Shown here one piece after another: positions 28,443 through 37,928 of a stretch of DNA of 64,000 nucleotides. Position 1 is the first letter of the stretch, and every line of letters begins with the position of its first letter. The stretch spans positions 1-64,000 of the forward strand of contig SCRM01000021.1 in NCBI GenBank assembly GCA_004298045.1. Reading direction: 5' to 3'. Made by a program: the position numbers and the translations under genes. A model generated the notes under the pieces. The model made no database searches. It had not been told where the DNA came from and saw nothing but the letters and a program-made list of their open reading frames with translations. This DNA is from Rhodanobacter sp. GTDB taxonomy: Bacteria > Pseudomonadota > Gammaproteobacteria > Xanthomonadales > Rhodanobacteraceae.

Positions 28443-31073
28443 ATGCGCAACCATGCCGATGTCAATCGGACGCTTACTCACGCCATTCGTGCTACACTTG
28501 CCGCCACTGTCCTTGTGGCGGGTGTCGCCCAGGCGCAGGACGCAACGAGCCAGCCGGATACGCCGCAAGCGGCAACGACCAAAAACAAGAAGGCCGTCAA
28601 CCTGCAGGAGGTGGTGGTGACCGGCACCCATCGGGCGGGCCTGTCGCCAACCCAATCGGTGTCGCCCATCGACACCTTCAGCGGCAGCCAGATTGCCAAC
28701 CAGCCGTCGGCCGACCTGACCCAATCGCTGACTGCCGCCGTGCCGTCGCTTACCACCCAGCGTTTTCCGATTGCCGACGGCACGTCGTTCGTGCGCCCGG
28801 TGTCGCTGCGCAATCTGTCGCCTGACCAGACCCTGGTGCTGGTCAACGGCGTGCGCTTCCACCGCTCGGCGCTGGTCAATCTGCAGATCGACCCGCTCGG
28901 CACGTTCAACCAGGGTGCGCAGGCGGTCGATTTCTCGGTGTTCCCGTCCAATGCCATCAGCCGCGTCGAAGTGCTGCGTGATGGCGCCTCGGTGCTGTAC
29001 GGCTCGGACGCGATCGCCGGCGTGGTGAACGTTATCCTCAAGCAGTCGCGCGAAGGCGCGACGGTCAGCGCGCAATGGGGCCAGTTCAGCAAGGGGGATG
29101 GCACCCAGCACCGCTACGACGCCGACGCCGGTTTCCCGTTGGGCGCCGACGGTTTCGTCCACGTGAGTGCCGAGCGCGAAACCACCGATGCCACCTCGCG
29201 TGGTATTCCGCAGACGGTCGCCGCCGCTGTTGCCACGTTCGTGGGTGCCAGCTCGGTGCCGTACAACGGGCTTGGACAGCGCTGGGGCGATCCGAACACC
29301 AAATCGGACAAGCTGTTCGTCAATGCGGGCCTGCCGATTACCAACGACATCCAGTTGTACGGCTACGGCGATTACATGAAGAAGACGATTCTGTCGAGCT
29401 TCTTCTACCGCGCCCCGGTGCTGCCGGCGCAGGACGGCATTGCCGGGCGCTCCACGCTGGTCAGTTACGCGCCGGGCACGCTCAACCCGGCCAATGCGCC
29501 GCAATCGCTGGTGGACAACATCATTGCCGGCGGCGGCGACCCGGCCAATTACCTGACGGCAAACGCCGCCAGCCCGAGCGGCTGGACGCTGCTCAACCCG
29601 ATCTACACCAAGTTCCCCGGCGGCTACGGGCCGTTGTTTGGTGCCGATGTGGCGGATCACCAGGTGGTCGGCGGCATCCGTGGCGGCAACGAGGGCAACT
29701 TGCAGTGGGATGTCCATTACCGCAACGGCAGCAACGAGGTGGATTACGACCTGAAAGGGTCGATCAACCCCAGCCTGGGCGCGCTGTCACCCACCACCTT
29801 CCACCCCGGCAAGCTGACCCAGCGCGAGCAGGGCGCCGGCGCGGATTTCGTGCAATCGTTCGACAACTCGCCGCTCACCCTGGCGTTTGGCGCGCAGTGG
29901 CGGCAAGAGACCTACATCATCCACCAGGGCGACCAGGGCTCGATCGCGGTCGGCCCGACGGCGTCGGTGTTCGGTGTGGGTTCGGATGCGTTCCAGGGGT
30001 TCCCTGCCAACGCGGCCGGGCGCTTCACCCAGAACAGCGACTCGGCGTATGTCGATGCCGAGACCAACCTCACCGACAAGTGGTCGGGCGCCGCAGCGGT
30101 GCGCTACGAGCATGCCAATGGCTACGGCTCGAAGGTGGTGTACAAGCTGTCCAGCCGGTATGCGTTCAATGATGCCTTTGCGTTGCGCGGCACGTTCAAC
30201 ACCGGCTTCCGCACCCCCACGCCGGGGCAGGCCAACACGCTCAACGTCACGACCACGGCCAACGCGCAAGGCGGCCTAGTGCCAGCCGGCACCTATCCGG
30301 TCAACAACCCGGTGGCGCGTGCGCTCGGCTCGGCGCCGCTGCAAACCGAAACGTCCAAGAGCTACACCGCAGGCATGGTGTGGACGCCGACCGATACGCT
30401 TACCACCACCCTCGACTACTACCGCATCCGCATCCACAACCGGATCGGCCTGGTCAGCAAGGCGGTCGATCAGGCCACGGTCGATCGCCTGTCCGCCGAG
30501 GGCTACCCGAACGCCTCGCTGCTGCTGGGCAGCGACGCGAGTTACTTCGGCAATGCGTTCGGTTCCAACGTGCATGGCATCGACTTTGTGGTCGATACGC
30601 GCCACCAGCTGGGCGCCGGCAAGCTCAACGTGAATTTCCGTTACAACCGCAACATCCAGGCCGTGGTGCGGGTAAAACCGAATACGCTCAACAAGGACTT
30701 CGTGTACGACCTGGAACACCAGGTGCCGAAGAGCCGCTCGATCCTCACGTTCGACTACGGTGTCGGCGGGTTCGACGCCGTGGCCCGCGTCAACCACTAC
30801 GACGGCTGGAGCACCACGGTGGGCCTGTTCGGCAACAACAACCCGCCAACCGACGTGGCGCATTACAGCGGCAAGACGCTGCTTGACCTCGAGGCCAGCT
30901 ACAAGATCAACCAGATGTTCACCGTGGCCGTAGGCGGCAACAACGTGTTCAATACCTACCCGGACAAGGAGCAGAACGCGACGCTGCGGTTCCTGGGCGT
31001 CAATTACGCGCTGACCTCGCCGTTCGGTTTCAACGGTGCGTACTGGTACGCCCGCGTCACGGCAAACTTCTGA
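28443..31073 (+). CDS. TonB-dependent outer-membrane receptor
   Basis: About 876 residues from the ATG at 28443, chosen for its GGGGAG ribosome site and signal peptide (MRNHADVNRT...GVAQAQ). A TonB box-like segment VNLQEVVVTGTHR leads into a plug domain (LRNLSPDQTLVLVNGVRFHR, AISRVEVLRDGASVLYGSDA). The beta-barrel ends in the aromatic residue required for outer-membrane insertion (WYARVTANF). It imports a ligand using TonB-ExbBD energy; the substrate is not evident, and no siderophore or sugar genes are adjacent. A strong terminator follows at 31163. Confidence 0.93.
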   Translation: MRNHADVNRTLTHAIRATLAATVLVAGVAQAQDATSQPDTPQAATTKNKKAVNLQEVVVTGTHRAGLSPTQSVSPIDTFSGSQIANQPSADLTQSLTAAVPSLTTQRFPIADGTSFVRPVSLRNLSPDQTLVLVNGVRFHRSALVNLQIDPLGTFNQGAQAVDFSVFPSNAISRVEVLRDGASVLYGSDAIAGVVNVILKQSREGATVSAQWGQFSKGDGTQHRYDADAGFPLGADGFVHVSAERETTDATSRGIPQTVAAAVATFVGASSVPYNGLGQRWGDPNTKSDKLFVNAGLPITNDIQLYGYGDYMKKTILSSFFYRAPVLPAQDGIAGRSTLVSYAPGTLNPANAPQSLVDNIIAGGGDPANYLTANAASPSGWTLLNPIYTKFPGGYGPLFGADVADHQVVGGIRGGNEGNLQWDVHYRNGSNEVDYDLKGSINPSLGALSPTTFHPGKLTQREQGAGADFVQSFDNSPLTLAFGAQWRQETYIIHQGDQGSIAVGPTASVFGVGSDAFQGFPANAAGRFTQNSDSAYVDAETNLTDKWSGAAAVRYEHANGYGSKVVYKLSSRYAFNDAFALRGTFNTGFRTPTPGQANTLNVTTTANAQGGLVPAGTYPVNNPVARALGSAPLQTETSKSYTAGMVWTPTDTLTTTLDYYRIRIHNRIGLVSKAVDQATVDRLSAEGYPNASLLLGSDASYFGNAFGSNVHGIDFVVDTRHQLGAGKLNVNFRYNRNIQAVVRVKPNTLNKDFVYDLEHQVPKSRSILTFDYGVGGFDAVARVNHYDGWSTTVGLFGNNNPPTDVAHYSGKTLLDLEASYKINQMFTVAVGGNNVFNTYPDKEQNATLRFLGVNYALTSPFGFNGAYWYARVTANF

Positions 31074-31162
31074 GCCATGGGAAGGAGCTTGTCCCGGCCG
31101 CCGCATCTCGTGCTGCGGCGGCCGGGGCAGGCAGGCCGCCGCTGACGGCTGCACCGCAAACG

Positions 31163-31188
31163 AAAAAGCCCGCCGATGGCGGGCTTTT
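31163..31188. terminator. Bidirectional intrinsic terminator
   Basis: An 11-bp stem (AAAAGCCCGCC / GGCGGGCTTTT) with loop GAT, with A and T runs on the two sides. It can end the receptor transcript (+) and the tRNA-Leu transcript (-). Confidence 0.9.
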
Positions 31189-31204
31189 CGGTTGCAACAG
31201 CGAT

Positions 31205-31290
31205 TGGTACCGGTGATAGGACTCGAACCTACACTCTGTCGCCAGAAGCGGATTTTGAGTCCGCCGCGTCTACCATTCCGCCACACCGGC
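31205..31290 (-). tRNA. tRNA-Leu(CAA)
   Basis: Minus strand. The anticodon stem GCGGA/TCCGC holds loop CTCAAAA, anticodon CAA. A long variable arm (TGGCGACAGAGTGT), T-loop TTCGAGT and encoded CCA are present. The first acceptor pair is G-T. Confidence 0.95.
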
Positions 31291-31315
31291 ATGTGGGTTG
31301 CGCATTATGCCGGGT

Positions 31316-31897
31316 TCAGTGCACCGGGTCGAGGCCCAGCTGGTGTTCGCAGCGCTCGTAGCCGGCGTCGCCGGCCAGCGGCTCGTAGACCGCGCAGTGG
31401 GTCATGTTGCCGGAGTAGACGTGCAGGCTCACGGCGATGTCGCGGTCACTGGGGTTGCGGATGCTGTGGTACTCGTGCGGTGGGATCAGGCTGCCGGCGG
31501 AGCCGGCGCCGGCCTGTACCGAACCCACGGGCTGGAAGTGGCAGTGGCCGGCGACGTCCTCGATGAGCTCGTACTGCACCACGTCCAGCGTGCCGTGCCA
31601 GACGCCTTCCACGCACCACATGCCGCAGTGGTCGTGGATTGGCGTGCCCTGGCCCGGGCCCCAGGTCATCGCCACCACGCAGTAGCCGTGTTCTTCGCTG
31701 CGGTACAGCTCGCGGCGTGCGTAGCGGCCGGCGACGGTTTCCCGCACGCAATCGGGCAGGTGGATGTCGCCGTTGCGGATCAGCCGGCACAGGCTGTGGC
31801 GCAGGCTGTCGGTGATGGCTTGCGTGCTGTCCTGGGTGACGGCGTCGTCGAGGGCGGCGACCAGTTGGCTACAGCCGGGGAACTCGGTGGTGAGCAT
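31316..31897 (-). CDS. Cysteine dioxygenase family cupin
   Basis: A 193-residue cupin. The metal site PIHDHCGMWCVEGVWHG supplies two of the three His ligands; a later H in IPPHEYHSIRN supplies the third. This is the cysteine dioxygenase/3-mercaptopropionate dioxygenase pattern: oxidation of a thiol to a sulfinate with Fe(II) and oxygen. The Cys near the motif (CGMWC) recalls the cross-link Cys of animal enzymes. It lies 54 bp behind metX on the same strand, so thiol amino acid metabolism is a reasonable theme. The exact substrate is not settled. Confidence 0.82.
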   Translation of the reverse strand: MLTTEFPGCSQLVAALDDAVTQDSTQAITDSLRHSLCRLIRNGDIHLPDCVRETVAGRYARRELYRSEEHGYCVVAMTWGPGQGTPIHDHCGMWCVEGVWHGTLDVVQYELIEDVAGHCHFQPVGSVQAGAGSAGSLIPPHEYHSIRNPSDRDIAVSLHVYSGNMTHCAVYEPLAGDAGYERCEHQLGLDPVH

Positions 31898-31951
31898 GGT
31901 GCTCTCGCAGAAAGCTTAAGGTGACGCCATCCTAACCCGGCGCGGCCGGCT

Positions 31952-33085
31952 TCAGAGGGTGGCGAGAAAGCCACCGATGGCACGGCTGTAGTTCTTGATG
32001 TCGACGAGGAAGGCGTCGTGGCCTTGCGGAGAGTCCAGCGCGACGAAGTCCACTTGCGCGCCGGCGACGCGCAGGCCGTCGGCGATCTGCTCCTGCTGGG
32101 CCAGCGGAAACAGGATGTCGGTGCTGACGCCGATCACCAGTGCGCGCTCGATGCAGATGCGGCCGAGGCCGCCGGTGATGCTGCCGCCGCCGTATTCGGC
32201 AATGTCGAACCAGTCGCTGGCGCGCGACAGGTACAGGTAGCAGTTGGGGTCGAAGCTGCGCACGAAGCGGCGCGCGTGGGCTTCGAGATAGGACTCCACC
32301 TCGAACTCGAAGCCGAACGGCTCGTCTTCGCGTTTTTCCGGATCGAGCCGGATGCGTGCAAAGCGGCCGTTCCACTCCATCGCCGAGCGGTAGGTGATGA
32401 CGCCGAGCTTGCGCGCGATCGCCATGCCCATGTCGGGATAGCCGACGTCGTCCGCACCGGCGTGGATGTCGTAGCGGCCTTCGTCCCAGCGCGGATCGAG
32501 ACGGATTGCCTCGCGCTGCAGCGAACGGATGGCGATGGCGAAGGGCTGCGCCTGCGGCGCGGTATCCACGCTGACGTGGGCGCGCACGCTGCCGGGGTGC
32601 AGCAGCATGTAGCCGAGCGCGGCCATGCCGCCCATCGAGCAGCCGATGAGGCAGGCAAGGCGCTCGACACCGAGGCTTTGCACCACGACGTGCGCGGCGT
32701 TGGCGACGTCCTCGAGCGAGAGGTCGGGGAAACTGAGGCGATACGGCTCGCCGGTGGCAGGGTCGACCGAAGCCGGGCAGGTGGAGCCCTTGTCGCTGCC
32801 CAGCGAGTTGACGCAGATGACGAACCAGTGGTCCGTGTCGATTGCCTTGCCGGGGCCGGCCATGCCCTCCCACCAGCCGTCGCTGGGGTCTTCGGCGTTG
32901 GCTGCCATGTGCGCGCTCGGCGACAGTCCGGTGAGCACCAGCACCGCGTTGTCGCGCGCGGCATTCAGTGTGCCCCAGGTCTCGTACGCCACGCGCGCGT
33001 CGCGCAGCTCGCCGCCGCGTTTCATCTTGAACGGCGAGGGCAGCGGGCAGTAGCGGCGGGCGTCGGGCTGGGTTCCCTGGGGCAT
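31952..33085 (-). CDS. metX: MetX-family homoserine/serine O-acyltransferase
   Basis: A 377-residue alpha/beta-hydrolase acyltransferase. The nucleophile Ser lies in LIGCSMGGMAALGY, the Asp region in GVSTDILFPLAQQEQ, and the catalytic His in SPQGHDAFL. The segment GSDKGSTCPASVDPATGEPY is a family marker. MetX enzymes acylate homoserine for methionine synthesis; several Xanthomonadales members have been reported to be serine O-succinyltransferases feeding cysteine synthesis, so substrate and acyl donor are left open. The ATG starts 5 bp after the ccmI stop, placing it at the end of the ccm operon. A cysteine dioxygenase-like gene follows. Confidence 0.88.
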   Translation of the reverse strand: MPQGTQPDARRYCPLPSPFKMKRGGELRDARVAYETWGTLNAARDNAVLVLTGLSPSAHMAANAEDPSDGWWEGMAGPGKAIDTDHWFVICVNSLGSDKGSTCPASVDPATGEPYRLSFPDLSLEDVANAAHVVVQSLGVERLACLIGCSMGGMAALGYMLLHPGSVRAHVSVDTAPQAQPFAIAIRSLQREAIRLDPRWDEGRYDIHAGADDVGYPDMGMAIARKLGVITYRSAMEWNGRFARIRLDPEKREDEPFGFEFEVESYLEAHARRFVRSFDPNCYLYLSRASDWFDIAEYGGGSITGGLGRICIERALVIGVSTDILFPLAQQEQIADGLRVAGAQVDFVALDSPQGHDAFLVDIKNYSRAIGGFLATL

Positions 33086-33090
33086 GATGG

Positions 33091-34119
33091 TTACCGCACC
33101 TTGTCAATGACGAGCGGGATGGGGGCTTTGCGATCGGTGTCGACCACGCCGGCGCTGCCCTCGAGGTCGCCGGCTTGCGCGCCGGGTTGGCCGTCGTGAC
33201 TGATGCGCGCCTCGACGATGACGCGCGGCACGGAAGAAAGCTTGAGCTCAGGGCTCATCGCCATCGCATCGGTGAGGCGGGCGGTGACCGGCAGCTGGTC
33301 GGCCGCGAGCTTGAGCGCGGCCAGCGGCATTTTCGGACCGCTGGTGGGGCGGGCAAACACGTAGAGCTGGTCGCCCGGTTTGAGCTTGGTCTTGAGCGCC
33401 GGCGCCAGACTGACTTCGACCGTGAGCGTGGCGCCAGTGGGCGCCGTTGCGGCTGGCGCCTTGCCGGCGCGCGCCTCGGCGTTGGCGATTTGTGCGGCGA
33501 CCGATTGGGCCACGCTGGAGCCGGGTTCGAGCAAGGGTTCAAGGGTATGCCAAGTACCTGCGGCCTGCGCGTATTGCGCGTGCTGGAACTGGCTGACGCC
33601 CAGGAGCCACAGCGCGCGTTGGTCTTTCGGCTGCAGCTCAAGCGCGTGGTTGAGGAGGTCGAGCGCGCGGCCTTCGATCAGGTGATCGGCGCGGGCCATC
33701 GAGTCAGTCTCGGCATAACCGATCATGGCGGCAAGGTTGTTGGGGTCGGCCGTGAGCGCGCCATTCCAAGCGTCGCGCGCGTCGGCCGGCTGCTTCAGGG
33801 CGGTCATGGCCTGCGCCAGCACACTCCAGCCCTGGGTGTCGTCGGGCTGCGCCTTGAGGTGCGCGCGCAATTGCGCAATGGCCTGCTGCACGTCGATCTG
33901 CGGCTGCGCCTTGGGGACACCGTTCAGCGCGGCCGGCGTGCCGACCAGGAGATACAGGCCGCCAGTGGCGATCGGCACCAGCAGGGCGATGCCCAACGCC
34001 ACGCCAAACACGCTGCGCGGGTGGCCGGCCTCGCGCCCGCGACGCAGCAGCGGCAACAGCAACAGCGCGAGCGCCACCGCAACCATGACGGCGGCGAGCA
34101 AGACAAACACGTACTTCAC
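33091..34119 (-). CDS. ccmI: Cytochrome c biogenesis protein CcmI (TPR)
   Basis: A 342-residue inner-membrane protein. Two membrane helices (VFVLLAAVMVAVALALLLLP and SVFGVALGIALLVPIATGG) are followed by TPR repeats (about residues 80-200: AIAQLRAHLKAQPDDTQGWS, ALELQPKDQRALWLLGVSQF) and a C-terminal beta-rich domain with typical PLAALKLAADQLP. CcmI holds apocytochrome c for haem ligation by CcmFH. It starts at a GTG overlapping the ccmH stop (GTGA). It is the last ccm gene, followed after 5 bp by metX. Confidence 0.9.
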   Translation of the reverse strand: MKYVFVLLAAVMVAVALALLLLPLLRRGREAGHPRSVFGVALGIALLVPIATGGLYLLVGTPAALNGVPKAQPQIDVQQAIAQLRAHLKAQPDDTQGWSVLAQAMTALKQPADARDAWNGALTADPNNLAAMIGYAETDSMARADHLIEGRALDLLNHALELQPKDQRALWLLGVSQFQHAQYAQAAGTWHTLEPLLEPGSSVAQSVAAQIANAEARAGKAPAATAPTGATLTVEVSLAPALKTKLKPGDQLYVFARPTSGPKMPLAALKLAADQLPVTARLTDAMAMSPELKLSSVPRVIVEARISHDGQPGAQAGDLEGSAGVVDTDRKAPIPLVIDKVR

Positions 34120-34592
34120 CAGTCGTCCCCTGTGTTCTCCGGCGCTTCGCCGGACGGGCCTGCTGTGGCGGCCCCTTGGTGGTTGTCGGCGAGACGCCGC
34201 CGGCGCCGGATGGCGATGACCACCACCACGCCGCCGGCCAAAAGGATCGCGGCCGGGCCGAACCAGAGCAACCAGGTGCCCGGTTTCAGCGGCGGCTGGT
34301 ACAGCACGAAATCACCGTAGCGCGCCACCAGGTACGCCTTGATCTGCGCATCGGTCTTGCCCTGCTGCATGAGCTGGAACACTTCCAGCCGCAGGTCGCG
34401 CGCGAGGTCGGCGTTGGAGTCGGCAAGGTTCTCGTTCTGGCACACCAGGCAGCGCAGCTGCTTGGTGAGGTGCTGGAAGCGCACCTCTTGTGCGTGGTTC
34501 TGGAACGGCAACGGCTCGATTGCGCCCTTCACCGCCCACGTCGGCGCGGCAAACGCGAGCAGTGCCGCCAGCAGCACGAGGCGCAGTTTCAT
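34116..34592 (-). CDS. ccmH: Cytochrome c maturation protein CcmH
   Basis: A 158-residue protein with a signal peptide (MKLRLVLLAALLAFAAPTWA). The thiol pair is in LRCLVCQNENLADSNADLA, which reduces the apocytochrome CXXCH cysteines before haem attachment. One membrane helix near residue 115 (WLLWFGPAAILLAGGVVVVI) and a basic cytoplasmic tail follow. It is the short CcmH type, with CcmI encoded separately. It overlaps ccmG by ATGA. Confidence 0.95.
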   Translation of the reverse strand: MKLRLVLLAALLAFAAPTWAVKGAIEPLPFQNHAQEVRFQHLTKQLRCLVCQNENLADSNADLARDLRLEVFQLMQQGKTDAQIKAYLVARYGDFVLYQPPLKPGTWLLWFGPAAILLAGGVVVVIAIRRRRRLADNHQGAATAGPSGEAPENTGDDW

Positions 34593-35131
34593 GGCGCCTC
34601 CCGCTTGGCGGCGGCGATGCGCGGCAGGAGTTCCTTCTTGATCACATCCGGCGTGAGCGGGCCGATGTGCTTGTAGCGGATGATGCCCTTGGCGTCGATC
34701 AGGAAACTCTCCGGCGCGCCGTACACGCCGAAGTCGATCGCCGTGCGGCCGGGCTCGTCGGCAATGACCAGGTCGTAGGGGTTGCCGTGGTCGGCCAGCC
34801 AGCGCTTGGCATCGTTCGGGTCGTCCTTGTAGTCGTAGCCCACCAGCGGGATGCCGAGGCTGCGCGCGTCGGCCATCAGCACCGGGTGTTCCTCCGCGCA
34901 GGCGATGCACCAGCTGCCGAATATGTTCAAGAGATACGGCTTGCCGAGCAGGCTGGCCTTGGTCACGGTTTCATCGGGTGCATCGAGCTTGGGGAGCGCG
35001 AAGTTCGGCGCCGGCTTGTCGATCAAGGGCGAAGGCACGTAACGCGCGTCGTGCCAGGTGTTCCACCAGATACCGAAGCCGAACAGCCCGATCAGCCCCA
35101 TGAACACGGCAAAGGGGATCAGCCGCTTCAT
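34589..35131 (-). CDS. ccmG: Thiol:disulfide interchange protein CcmG/DsbE
   Basis: A 180-residue membrane-anchored thioredoxin. The N-terminal helix (LIPFAVFMGLIGLFGFGIWW) anchors it on the periplasmic side. The active site is SWCIACAEEHPV (WCxxC), with the cis-proline segment GVYGAPESFLID. It keeps CcmH and apocytochrome thiols reduced. The start overlaps the ccmF stop (ATGA, 35128-35131), and its stop overlaps the ccmH start. Confidence 0.96.
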   Translation of the reverse strand: MKRLIPFAVFMGLIGLFGFGIWWNTWHDARYVPSPLIDKPAPNFALPKLDAPDETVTKASLLGKPYLLNIFGSWCIACAEEHPVLMADARSLGIPLVGYDYKDDPNDAKRWLADHGNPYDLVIADEPGRTAIDFGVYGAPESFLIDAKGIIRYKHIGPLTPDVIKKELLPRIAAAKREAP

Positions 35132-37107
35132 GCGGCGCTTTCCTGCGGTTCCACCACCAGCCCGGCGGGGGTGACCTCGCTGGCGATGCGCTTGATGCGG
35201 AAGCGCTTGTCGGCGGCGCAGACAAAACCGCCGCACATCATGAACAGCCCGCCGATCCAGATCCAGCTCACGAACGGTTTGTAGTACAGCCGCAGTGCCC
35301 ACGCGCCTTCGATGTTTTTCGGGTCCATCGGCTCGCCGAGCGCGACGTAGAGGTCACGGAACACGCCGCCGTTGATCGCCGACTCGGTCTGCACCTGCTC
35401 GTTGGAGTAAGTGCGCTTTTGCGGGTGCATGACGGCAATGGTGCTGCCGTCGCGGCTCACCGTGACCACGCCCTGGTCGGCGCGATAGTTCGGGCCCGTC
35501 ACCCGGTGCACGCCGTTGAACTGGAAGCTGTAGCCGGCGATTTCCTTGGTTTGCCCCGGCGCCAGGCGCACGTCGTGGGTAACGCTGAGCGATTCGGAAA
35601 GCAGCACGCCGGCGACGAACACCGCCACGCCGAAGTGGGCCAGCAGCATGCCGGCCATCTCCGCCGGGTAGCGCCGACCGCGCGGCGCAGTGCGATAGCG
35701 TTTGTAGGCATACAGCAGCACGCCGATGCCGATCCAGGTGAGTGATGCCACGCCAAGGATGGCCTTGAACGTGCCCTGGGTGAGGAACGCGGTGAGCAGT
35801 GCGCACGCCGCCGCCGCGATGCCGATGCGAATCAGGATGGACGTGATCTGGTCGCGGTCGGCATCACCCCAGCCGAGGAACGGACCGAGCGGCATCAGCG
35901 CGACGACCGGGATCATCAGTAGCGGGAACAGCAGCCCGAAATACGGCGGCCCGACCGAGATGCGGCCCAAATGCAGCGCATCGCCGATCAGCGGGAACAA
36001 GGTGCCCAGCATCACCATCGCCGCAGCGCTGATCAGCATCAGGTTGCCGATGAGCAGCGCGGTTTCGCGCGAGACGATGTTGAACGGCTTGCTCGCCGTC
36101 ATCTTGGGTGCACGCAGCGCGTACAGCAGCAACGAACCGCCGACGACGATCACCAGGTAGATGAGGATGTACACGCCGCGCCGCGGATCGGAGGCAAACG
36201 CGTGCACGCTGGTCAGCACGCCCGAGCGCACGAGGAAGGTGCCCAGCAGCGACAGCGCGAAGGCGAAGATCGAGAGCAGCAGCGTCCACGCGCGCAGGCC
36301 GCCGCGCTTTTCGGTGATCGCCTGGGCGTGGATCAGCGCTGCGCCGGCCAGCCACGGCATGAAACTCGCGTTTTCGACCGGGTCCCAGAACCACCAGCCG
36401 CCCCAGCCAAGCACGTGGTAAGCCCAGTGGCTGCCGGCAACAATGCCGAGCGTGAGGAAGCCCCACGCTGCGTTGGTCCATGGCCGCGCCCAGCGCACCC
36501 ATTTCTGCTCGACCTCACCGCTGAGCAGCGCCGCGATGGAAAACGCGAAGGCCACCGAAAAACCGACATAGCCCATGTACAGCACCGGCGGATGCAGCGC
36601 CATGCCGGGGTCCTGCAGCACCGGGTTCAGGTCGGCGCCGTTCGGCGGCTCGGGCAGCAGCCGGCCAAACGGATTGGAGGTGAACACCAGAAACGCGAGG
36701 AACCCGACCGACACCAGCCCCATCACGCCCAGCACGCGCGCGAAAAACACCTCGGGCAGGCGCGTGCCGAAAAACAACAGCGCCACCGTCCACACGTCGA
36801 GGATCAGCACCCACAAGAGCAGCGAGCCCTCATGCGCGCCCCACACCGCGGCAAAGCGGTAGTACCAGGGCAGCGTGAGGTTCGAGTTGTCGGCCACGTA
36901 CTGCACCGAAAAATCGAAGTGCATGAACGCCCACGCCAGGATGGCAAACGCCATCGTCACGAACACCGCTTGCCCCGCCGCTGCCGGTCGCGCCACTGCC
37001 ATCAACGCGCGATTGCCGCGCCACGCGCCCCACAAGGGCAGCGTGCCCTGCGCAACTGCAAGCAGGAAGGCGAGCACCAGTGCAAGCTGGCCGAGTTCGG
37101 GGGTCAT
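35128..37107 (-). CDS. ccmF: Cytochrome c haem lyase CcmF
   Basis: A 659-residue polytopic protein of the CcmF/CcmC haem-handling family. The tryptophan-rich WWD signature appears as GWGGWWFWDPVENASFMPWL, and about fifteen membrane helices are evident, with periplasmic His-containing loops (GAHEGSLLLW). With CcmH and CcmI it transfers haem from CcmE to apocytochrome c. A 132-bp gap with repeat-like GGGATTGGGAA/CCCCAATCCC strings separates it from ccmE. Confidence 0.97.
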   Translation of the reverse strand: MTPELGQLALVLAFLLAVAQGTLPLWGAWRGNRALMAVARPAAAGQAVFVTMAFAILAWAFMHFDFSVQYVADNSNLTLPWYYRFAAVWGAHEGSLLLWVLILDVWTVALLFFGTRLPEVFFARVLGVMGLVSVGFLAFLVFTSNPFGRLLPEPPNGADLNPVLQDPGMALHPPVLYMGYVGFSVAFAFSIAALLSGEVEQKWVRWARPWTNAAWGFLTLGIVAGSHWAYHVLGWGGWWFWDPVENASFMPWLAGAALIHAQAITEKRGGLRAWTLLLSIFAFALSLLGTFLVRSGVLTSVHAFASDPRRGVYILIYLVIVVGGSLLLYALRAPKMTASKPFNIVSRETALLIGNLMLISAAAMVMLGTLFPLIGDALHLGRISVGPPYFGLLFPLLMIPVVALMPLGPFLGWGDADRDQITSILIRIGIAAAACALLTAFLTQGTFKAILGVASLTWIGIGVLLYAYKRYRTAPRGRRYPAEMAGMLLAHFGVAVFVAGVLLSESLSVTHDVRLAPGQTKEIAGYSFQFNGVHRVTGPNYRADQGVVTVSRDGSTIAVMHPQKRTYSNEQVQTESAINGGVFRDLYVALGEPMDPKNIEGAWALRLYYKPFVSWIWIGGLFMMCGGFVCAADKRFRIKRIASEVTPAGLVVEPQESAA

Positions 37108-37239
37108 GGGGTTGGGCCGGGATTGGGAATTTGGGATATGGGATTCGTCAGAAGCATGGAGATTGCACGAGGTACAAGTTTTTAGGTCGGATTGAAAGGC
37201 GTGGAACCGGGCTTGTGGGAATACGGCTTTGCCAAATCT

Positions 37240-37698
37240 CTACTCTCGACTCCCCAATCCCGGCTTTCCGGCATGCGCCTTTGCCATGGCTTCCTTGAGT
37301 TCCTTGGGCATGTAGGTTTCGTCATGCTTGGCGAGCACTTCGGTGGCGACAAAGTGGTGGCCGTCCATGTGTCCGGTGGCGATCACCGACTGGTCGTCGC
37401 GGAACAGGTCGGGCAGGATGCCGGTGTATTCCACCGGCATCGCGCCGTCGGCATCGACCACGGTGAAGTGCACGTCGAGCGAAGTCTCGCTGCGCTTGAT
37501 CGAGCCGGCCTTGACCATGCCGCCGAGCCGGAAGGTCTTGTAGCTGTGCGCCTGTCCGCCAAGCACCTGGCTCGGGGTGAACAGGTAATTCATGTTCTGC
37601 TGCAGCGCGTACACACCAACGCTGATGGCAAGCGCGCTGGCCACCACGATCACGGAGAGGATCGTGAGGCGACGTTTGCGGGAAGGGTTCATGGCCAT
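37240..37698 (-). CDS. ccmE: Haem chaperone CcmE
   Basis: A 152-residue protein with an N-terminal membrane anchor ([20 protein letters not shown]) and a beta-barrel OB-fold. The covalent haem-binding His is in [23 protein letters not shown] and [15 protein letters not shown] are typical. It receives haem from CcmABCD and hands it to CcmF. The start could be ATG 37698 or, two codons later, 37692. Confidence 0.96.
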   Translation of the reverse strand: MAMNPSRKRRLTILSVIVVASALAISVGVYALQQNMNYLFTPSQVLGGQAHSYKTFRLGGMVKAGSIKRSETSLDVHFTVVDADGAMPVEYTGILPDLFRDDQSVIATGHMDGHHFVATEVLAKHDETYMPKELKEAMAKAHAGKPGLGSRE

Positions 37699-37715
37699 AG
37701 TGATGCCTGTGAGGC

Positions 37716-37928
37716 TCAGGGCGACGACGGGGAAGAAGGCGGCTCGGCCGCGCGTACCGTGCGGGCGGCGTGGCGGGCGAGCCGTGCGCGCAGCTCGCGC
37801 AGGATACGGCGGCGACGCAGGCCCGGCGCCAGGCTGTCGGCGATGAGGATCGCGAAGAACAGTGCGTAGGCCGGCCACACATAGGCGCCGTAGCCGCCCA
37901 TCGACAGGAACTCGTGCAGCGAGCTCAT
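37716..37928 (-). CDS. ccmD: Haem exporter protein CcmD
   Basis: A 70-residue single-span membrane protein ([20 protein letters not shown]), with the conserved YxxYVWxAYxxT-like segment and a basic cytoplasmic tail. It helps release haem-loaded CcmE from the CcmABCD complex. It overlaps the ccmC stop by ATGA. Confidence 0.9.
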   Translation of the reverse strand: MSSLHEFLSMGGYGAYVWPAYALFFAILIADSLAPGLRRRRILRELRARLARHAARTVRAAEPPSSPSSP

